A DNA stretch of 43,079 bases. Origin: an uncultured Clostridia bacterium. GTDB taxonomy: Bacteria; Bacillota; Clostridia; Christensenellales; Maliibacteriaceae. Below the pieces are notes generated by a model. It had not been told where the DNA came from and did no database searches. It saw only the letters and a program-made list of their open reading frames with translations. The translations under genes were made by a program, and so were the position numbers. Shown here in pieces: positions 39,814 to 43,079 of the stretch. Each line of letters starts with the position of its first letter. Position 1 is the stretch's first letter. The stretch is from positions 1 through 43,079 of the forward strand of contig CAKTSO010000002.1 in NCBI GenBank assembly GCA_934613185.1, written 5' to 3'.

Positions 39814-40781
39814 AAAACATCAAAAAATTCGCTGCCGTCGCCCTTTCCCTCACCCTCGGCCTGACCGCACTCACCGGCTGCGGCGCCAAGAAAACGGAAG
39901 TCAAAACGATCGGCATCAGCCAGTACGGCGAACACGCCTCCCTTGACAACTGCCGCGAGGGCTTCCTCCAGGGCCTGGTCGACGCGGGCCTCGTCGAGGG
40001 CGAGGACTTCACCTATGATTACCAGAACGCGGGCTTCAACGACAACACCGCCATTCAGATCGCGCAGAACTTCTCCGCGCAGAACGTCGATCTGATGTGC
40101 GCCGTCGCGACCCCGTCGGCGACCGCCTGCTACGCCGCCGCCGAGGATAAGAACATCCCCGTGGTCTTCACCGCGATCACCGACCCCGTCGAGGCCAAGC
40201 TCGACAGCGGCAACATCACCGGCACGAGCGACAAGCTCCCCGTCGAGGCGCAGCTGGAGCTGATTCGCGCCCTGCAGCCCGACGCCAAGACGATCGGCAT
40301 CATCTACACCCAGAGCGAGCCGAACTCCGTGTCCGCGATCCGCGAATATGAAGAAAAAGCGCCCGACTACGGCTTCACGATCGAGGCCGTCGGCATCACG
40401 CAGCAGTCGCAGGCCACGCAGGCGGCGGACACGCTGATCGCCAAGAAGGTCGACTGCTTCTCGAATCTGACGGACAACAACGTCGTCGGCGTGCTTTCCT
40501 CGCTTCTTGAAAAGACCGACGAAGCCGGCATCCCGATCTACGGCAGCGAGGTCGAGCAGGTCGTCCTGGGCTGCGTCGCCTCCGCCGGCATCGACTACTT
40601 CGAGCTCGGCCGCCAGACCGGTCAGATGGCCGCGAAAATTCTCAAGGGCGAGGCCAAGGCGTCCGACATGCCCTATGAGACGATCACCGAATACGGCATC
40701 TACGTCAACTCCGAGGCGCTGGACAACTTCGGCATCTCGCTTCCCGACGACATCGCGCAGCGCGCCGTCGAGGCTGAATAA
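39810..40781 (+). CDS. trpX: Tryptophan ABC transporter substrate-binding lipoprotein (TrpX type)
   Basis: 323 aa. Type II signal peptide with lipobox LTGC (Cys24), then an ABC_sub_bind (DUF534) domain: KTIGISQYGEHASLDNCREGFLQGL, then CAVATPSATACYAA and VVFTAITDPVEAKL, the latter typical of this family. TrpX-type proteins bind tryptophan outside the cell; assignment here rests mainly on the Trp T-box upstream plus the operon with YP-type permease and ATPase. The start at 39810 overlaps the leader stop. A hairpin without T tract (40850-40872) follows, perhaps stabilising the trpX mRNA. Confidence 0.88.
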   Translation: MKNIKKFAAVALSLTLGLTALTGCGAKKTEVKTIGISQYGEHASLDNCREGFLQGLVDAGLVEGEDFTYDYQNAGFNDNTAIQIAQNFSAQNVDLMCAVATPSATACYAAAEDKNIPVVFTAITDPVEAKLDSGNITGTSDKLPVEAQLELIRALQPDAKTIGIIYTQSEPNSVSAIREYEEKAPDYGFTIEAVGITQQSQATQAADTLIAKKVDCFSNLTDNNVVGVLSSLLEKTDEAGIPIYGSEVEQVVLGCVASAGIDYFELGRQTGQMAAKILKGEAKASDMPYETITEYGIYVNSEALDNFGISLPDDIAQRAVEAE

Positions 40782-40849
40782 AATTCCAAATTCTCATTGA
40801 ATCCGGAATCGGAACGAACATCGAAATCGAATCGGGTCGGAACCGCACG

Positions 40850-40872
40850 ATCGGGCGGGCTTCCGGCCCGAT
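40850..40872 (+). other. Intergenic hairpin between trpX and trpY
   Basis: ATCGGGC (40850-40856) pairs with GCCCGAT (40866-40872), no T run after it. Such hairpins often protect the upstream mRNA and raise binding protein levels; not proven here. Confidence 0.4.
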
Positions 40873-40901
40873 TGCGCAAATAACACCCAAAGGAGACCGG
40901 C

Positions 40902-41792
40902 ATGAGTTTTCTTCTTGATCTTCTCGTCAGCACCGTCACGCAGGGGCTGATCTACGGGCTTTTGGCCTGCGGCGTCTACATCACCTACCGCATTTTGGAC
41001 TTTCCCGACCTGACGGTCGACGGCAGCTTCCCCTTCGGCGCGGCCGTCACGGCGGTGCTGCTGTCGCGCGGGTTCAATCCCTATCTTGCGCTGTTGGTCT
41101 CAGCGGCGGCGGGCGCGCTTGCCGGGTTCATCACGGGCGTCATTCACGTCCGCTTCCGCATCCGCGACCTTCTTTCGGGCATCATTTCGATGACGGCGCT
41201 GTTCTCGGTCAACTTGAAGCTTGCCGGCTCCAACCTGATTTTAGAGCGCGACACGGCGACGATCTTTTCAAGCGGCCTGACGGATACGCTCTTGGGGTCC
41301 CTGCCGCTGATCTACCGCAAGGCGATCGTCGCGCTCGTTCTGGCGCTCGTCGTCAAGATCGTTCTCGACGTGTTCTTTCGCACCAAATGCGGCCTGCTCC
41401 TTCGCGCGACGGGCAACAACGCCTCCGTCGTCACGACGCTTGCGCGCGACAGCGGCGCGATGAAGATTCTGGGTCTGACGATCGCCAACGCGCTCGTGGC
41501 GTTGAGCGGCAGCGTCGTCTGCCAGGAACAGCGCGCGTTTTCCTCCACAATGGGCACGGGCCAGATGGTCTTCGGTCTGGCCGCCGTCATCATCGGCGTG
41601 ACGATCTTCCGCCGTCTGCGCGGCGTCAAGGGCACGACCGCCGCCATCTGCGGCAGCATTCTTTACAAATGCTGCATCCAGATCGCCATCTCGCTCGGGT
41701 TGGACGCCAACCTGCTGAACCTCATCACCGCGGTGCTCTTCCTCATCATCCTCGTGGCGGGCAACCGCAAAAAGGAGGCCGAACATGCTTAA
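40902..41792 (+). CDS. trpY: Tryptophan ABC transporter permease (TrpY type)
   Basis: 296 aa with about eight hydrophobic segments, of the BPD_transp_2 (branched-chain amino acid permease-like) class that accompanies DUF534 binding proteins. The N-terminus VTQGLIYGLLACGVYITYRIL and DFPDLTVDGSFPFGAAV are diagnostic of this family. KGTTAAICGSILYKCCIQIA is the last hydrophobic stretch. AAAGGAGA stands before the ATG. The 3' end overlaps trpZ by eight bases. Confidence 0.9.
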   Translation: MSFLLDLLVSTVTQGLIYGLLACGVYITYRILDFPDLTVDGSFPFGAAVTAVLLSRGFNPYLALLVSAAAGALAGFITGVIHVRFRIRDLLSGIISMTALFSVNLKLAGSNLILERDTATIFSSGLTDTLLGSLPLIYRKAIVALVLALVVKIVLDVFFRTKCGLLLRATGNNASVVTTLARDSGAMKILGLTIANALVALSGSVVCQEQRAFSSTMGTGQMVFGLAAVIIGVTIFRRLRGVKGTTAAICGSILYKCCIQIAISLGLDANLLNLITAVLFLIILVAGNRKKEAEHA

Positions 41793-42558
41793 TTTATCCG
41801 GAATCAAAAAGACTTACAACCGCGGCGACGTGACGCGCATGTGCTTATTCGACGGGTTCGATCTTTCCGTCAAAGACGGCGAATTCGTCTCCATCGTCGG
41901 CTCGAACGGTTCGGGAAAGACGTCGCTTTTGAACATCATCTGCGGCGACATTCCCGTCGAAGAAGGTGAAATCCGGATTGACGGCGAAGTCGTCAACAAG
42001 CTGCCGAGCTTCCGCCGCTATCAAAAGATCGGCCGCGTGTATCAGAACCCCGCGATGGGGACCTGCGCGCAGCTGACGATCCTCGAAAACATGGCGCTCG
42101 CCGACAACAAGGGCAAGCCCTACGGCCTTTCGTTCGCAATCAACCGCTCCCGCACGGAATTTTACCGCGACTCGCTCCGCATTCTGGGGCTCGGGCTGGA
42201 AGACAAGCTCGACCTTCCCGTCGGTTCGCTCTCGGGCGGCCAGCGGCAGGCGGTCGCGCTCGTCATGGCGACGCTGACGCCGATCGACTTCCTGATTCTG
42301 GACGAACACACCGCCGCGCTCGACCCCAAGACGGCGGACATCATCATGGAGCTGACCGACCGCGTCGTGCATGAAAAGAAGCTCACGGCCATGATGGTCA
42401 CACACAACCTGCGCTATGCCGTGGAGTACGGTTCCCGCCTCGTCATGCTCGACAAGGGGCAGATCGTGCTCGACAAAAGCGGCGAGGAAAAGGCAAACAT
42501 GCGCGTGGACGACATCCTGCACATCTTCAACGCGATCAGCATCGAATGCGGCAATTGA
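41785..42558 (+). CDS. trpZ: Tryptophan ABC transporter ATP-binding protein (TrpZ type)
   Basis: 257 aa ATPase: Walker A GSNGSGKTS, signature LSGGQRQA, Walker B DFLILDEHTAALDP, where the residue after the Glu is His (DEH) as in this subfamily, and switch His in MVTHNLRYAVEYGSR. The subfamily (COG1101) pairs with DUF534 binding proteins. It completes the importer; a terminator follows directly. Start ATG at 41785 within the permease end, AAAGGAGG upstream. Confidence 0.92.
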   Translation: MLNLSGIKKTYNRGDVTRMCLFDGFDLSVKDGEFVSIVGSNGSGKTSLLNIICGDIPVEEGEIRIDGEVVNKLPSFRRYQKIGRVYQNPAMGTCAQLTILENMALADNKGKPYGLSFAINRSRTEFYRDSLRILGLGLEDKLDLPVGSLSGGQRQAVALVMATLTPIDFLILDEHTAALDPKTADIIMELTDRVVHEKKLTAMMVTHNLRYAVEYGSRLVMLDKGQIVLDKSGEEKANMRVDDILHIFNAISIECGN

Positions 42559-42575
42559 ACACATGATAAAAAACG

Positions 42576-42612
42576 CCGCGGCTTCGGTAAATCTCCGAAG
42601 CCGCGGTTTTTG
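42576..42612. terminator. Bidirectional terminator after trpZ
   Basis: CCGCGGCTTCGG (42576-42587) pairs with CCGAAGCCGCGG (42595-42606), then TTTTTGATTT; on the minus strand the stem is followed by CGTTTTTTATC. It serves trpZ and the convergent gene. Confidence 0.9.
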
Positions 42613-42627
42613 ATTTGGTCTGATTTC

Positions 42628-43079
42628 TTATTTCTTTTTCGCGTTCTTCAGCGCGTCGCGGCGCTCCTTTGCGGCGGCGCGCAGACGCTCCTGAAACTCT
42701 CTGACCTGGCGCATGACAACCTCATGCCCCTCGCGGCCCGTCCAGCGATAATGCGGGAAGGCGCGCAGCATACGGCGCTCCTGCGCGTTGACGCTCGCGC
42801 GGAAGCGTTCCAGCGCCTGCGACGCGCGTTCGCCCGGCGCTGGGCGGCTCTCCTTGACGCGGCGAACCTCTTCCGCAAGTTCGCCCGCCAGTTTCTCGAA
42901 TTTCTGATGGAAGCCCGCGACGTGCGTGACGGTATAGACGCCGTCAAAGCAGAAGCCGACGAACAAAATCGCGGCGGCAATGTGCCGCGCAGCGAGCGGG
43001 ATCGAATCGACGAACGACGCAACCAGCGGATGCACGACAAGCACGATCACGACGGAGAACGCGCCGAAGACGACCGCGC
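42628..43079 (-). CDS. Putative ABC-transporter type IV permease-like membrane protein, N-terminus outside window
   Basis: The frame is open to the window edge, so at least 150 C-terminal residues are seen. Two hydrophobic segments are visible: FGAFSVVIVLVVHPLVASFV and ARHIAAAILFVGFCFDGVYTVTHV, followed by a charged cytoplasmic helix and C-terminal basic tail (RRDALKNAKKK). The end pattern (two helices with HP in the first, then a DGVYTVTHV-like stretch) recalls the YzaC/CmpB 'putative ABC transporter permease' family (PF06541) of Firmicutes, but this rests on the C-terminal part only. Function unknown. Confidence 0.65.
   Translation of the reverse strand, partial: AVVFGAFSVVIVLVVHPLVASFVDSIPLAARHIAAAILFVGFCFDGVYTVTHVAGFHQKFEKLAGELAEEVRRVKESRPAPGERASQALERFRASVNAQERRMLRAFPHYRWTGREGHEVVMRQVREFQERLRAAAKERRDALKNAKKK

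Noticed and set aside
1..43079. CRISPR array, rRNA, tRNA, insertion sequence
   Set aside because: No regularly spaced repeats, no rRNA or tRNA cloverleaf sequences and no transposase frames were found.

Overview
The window reads as a chromosomal piece of a GC-rich, low-GC-lineage-type Firmicute, most likely an uncultured gut Clostridia. Support: strong AGGAGG ribosome-binding sites, sigma-A type promoters (several TTGACA-17-TATAAT class), a T-box riboswitch, the CdaA/CdaR c-di-AMP pair, an ECF folate S-component, DUF5058, and lipoproteins with short signal peptides. No rRNA, tRNA, CRISPR array or insertion sequence was seen. Taxonomy is inference.

Layout. 1-6.4 kb: a partial lipoprotein gene, a deoC + FGGY sugar kinase operon under a divergent GntR/HutC regulator, and a complete polar amino acid ABC importer. 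6.7-10.8 kb: a two-protein DUF5058-type membrane system with an M20 metallopeptidase, then a FemX-like peptidyltransferase. 10.9-17 kb: a minus-strand operon (PHP phosphoesterase, four-carbon acid sugar kinase, racemase-fold protein), then mannose-6-phosphate isomerase, a VOC protein and a sugar nucleotidyltransferase. 17-21 kb: cdaA-cdaR with a downstream membrane protein of unknown function, and folT.

21.2-33.9 kb: a compact, all-plus-strand, apparently intact set of 13 virion genes: small and large terminase, P22-type portal, a Prp-type cysteine protease, scaffold, N4gp56-type capsid protein, short-tail connector and hub, fibres, and a LysM-containing ejection-type protein. It has no integrase, repressor, replication or recognisable lysis genes and no tail tube or tape measure, so it looks like a short-tailed (podovirus-like) particle cassette that is either a prophage remnant or a domesticated particle or gene-transfer-like system. 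Scaffold and capsid protein share an L-x-L-x-F-F motif at exactly residues 5-10, the kind of N-terminal site cut by Prp in staphylococcal L27 and phage 80alpha, and the protease lies just upstream of both. A 31-residue single-helix protein follows the cassette.

34.2-43 kb: a large TPR protein, two aldo/keto reductases (one with two 4Fe-4S motifs) and a ferredoxin-thioredoxin-reductase-like protein. Then comes a tryptophan-specific T-box (specifier UGG) followed by a second Trp-sensing candidate, a 35-codon leader ORF with Trp-Arg-Trp whose stop overlaps the start of a TrpXYZ-type ABC transporter. A partial membrane protein gene ends the window.
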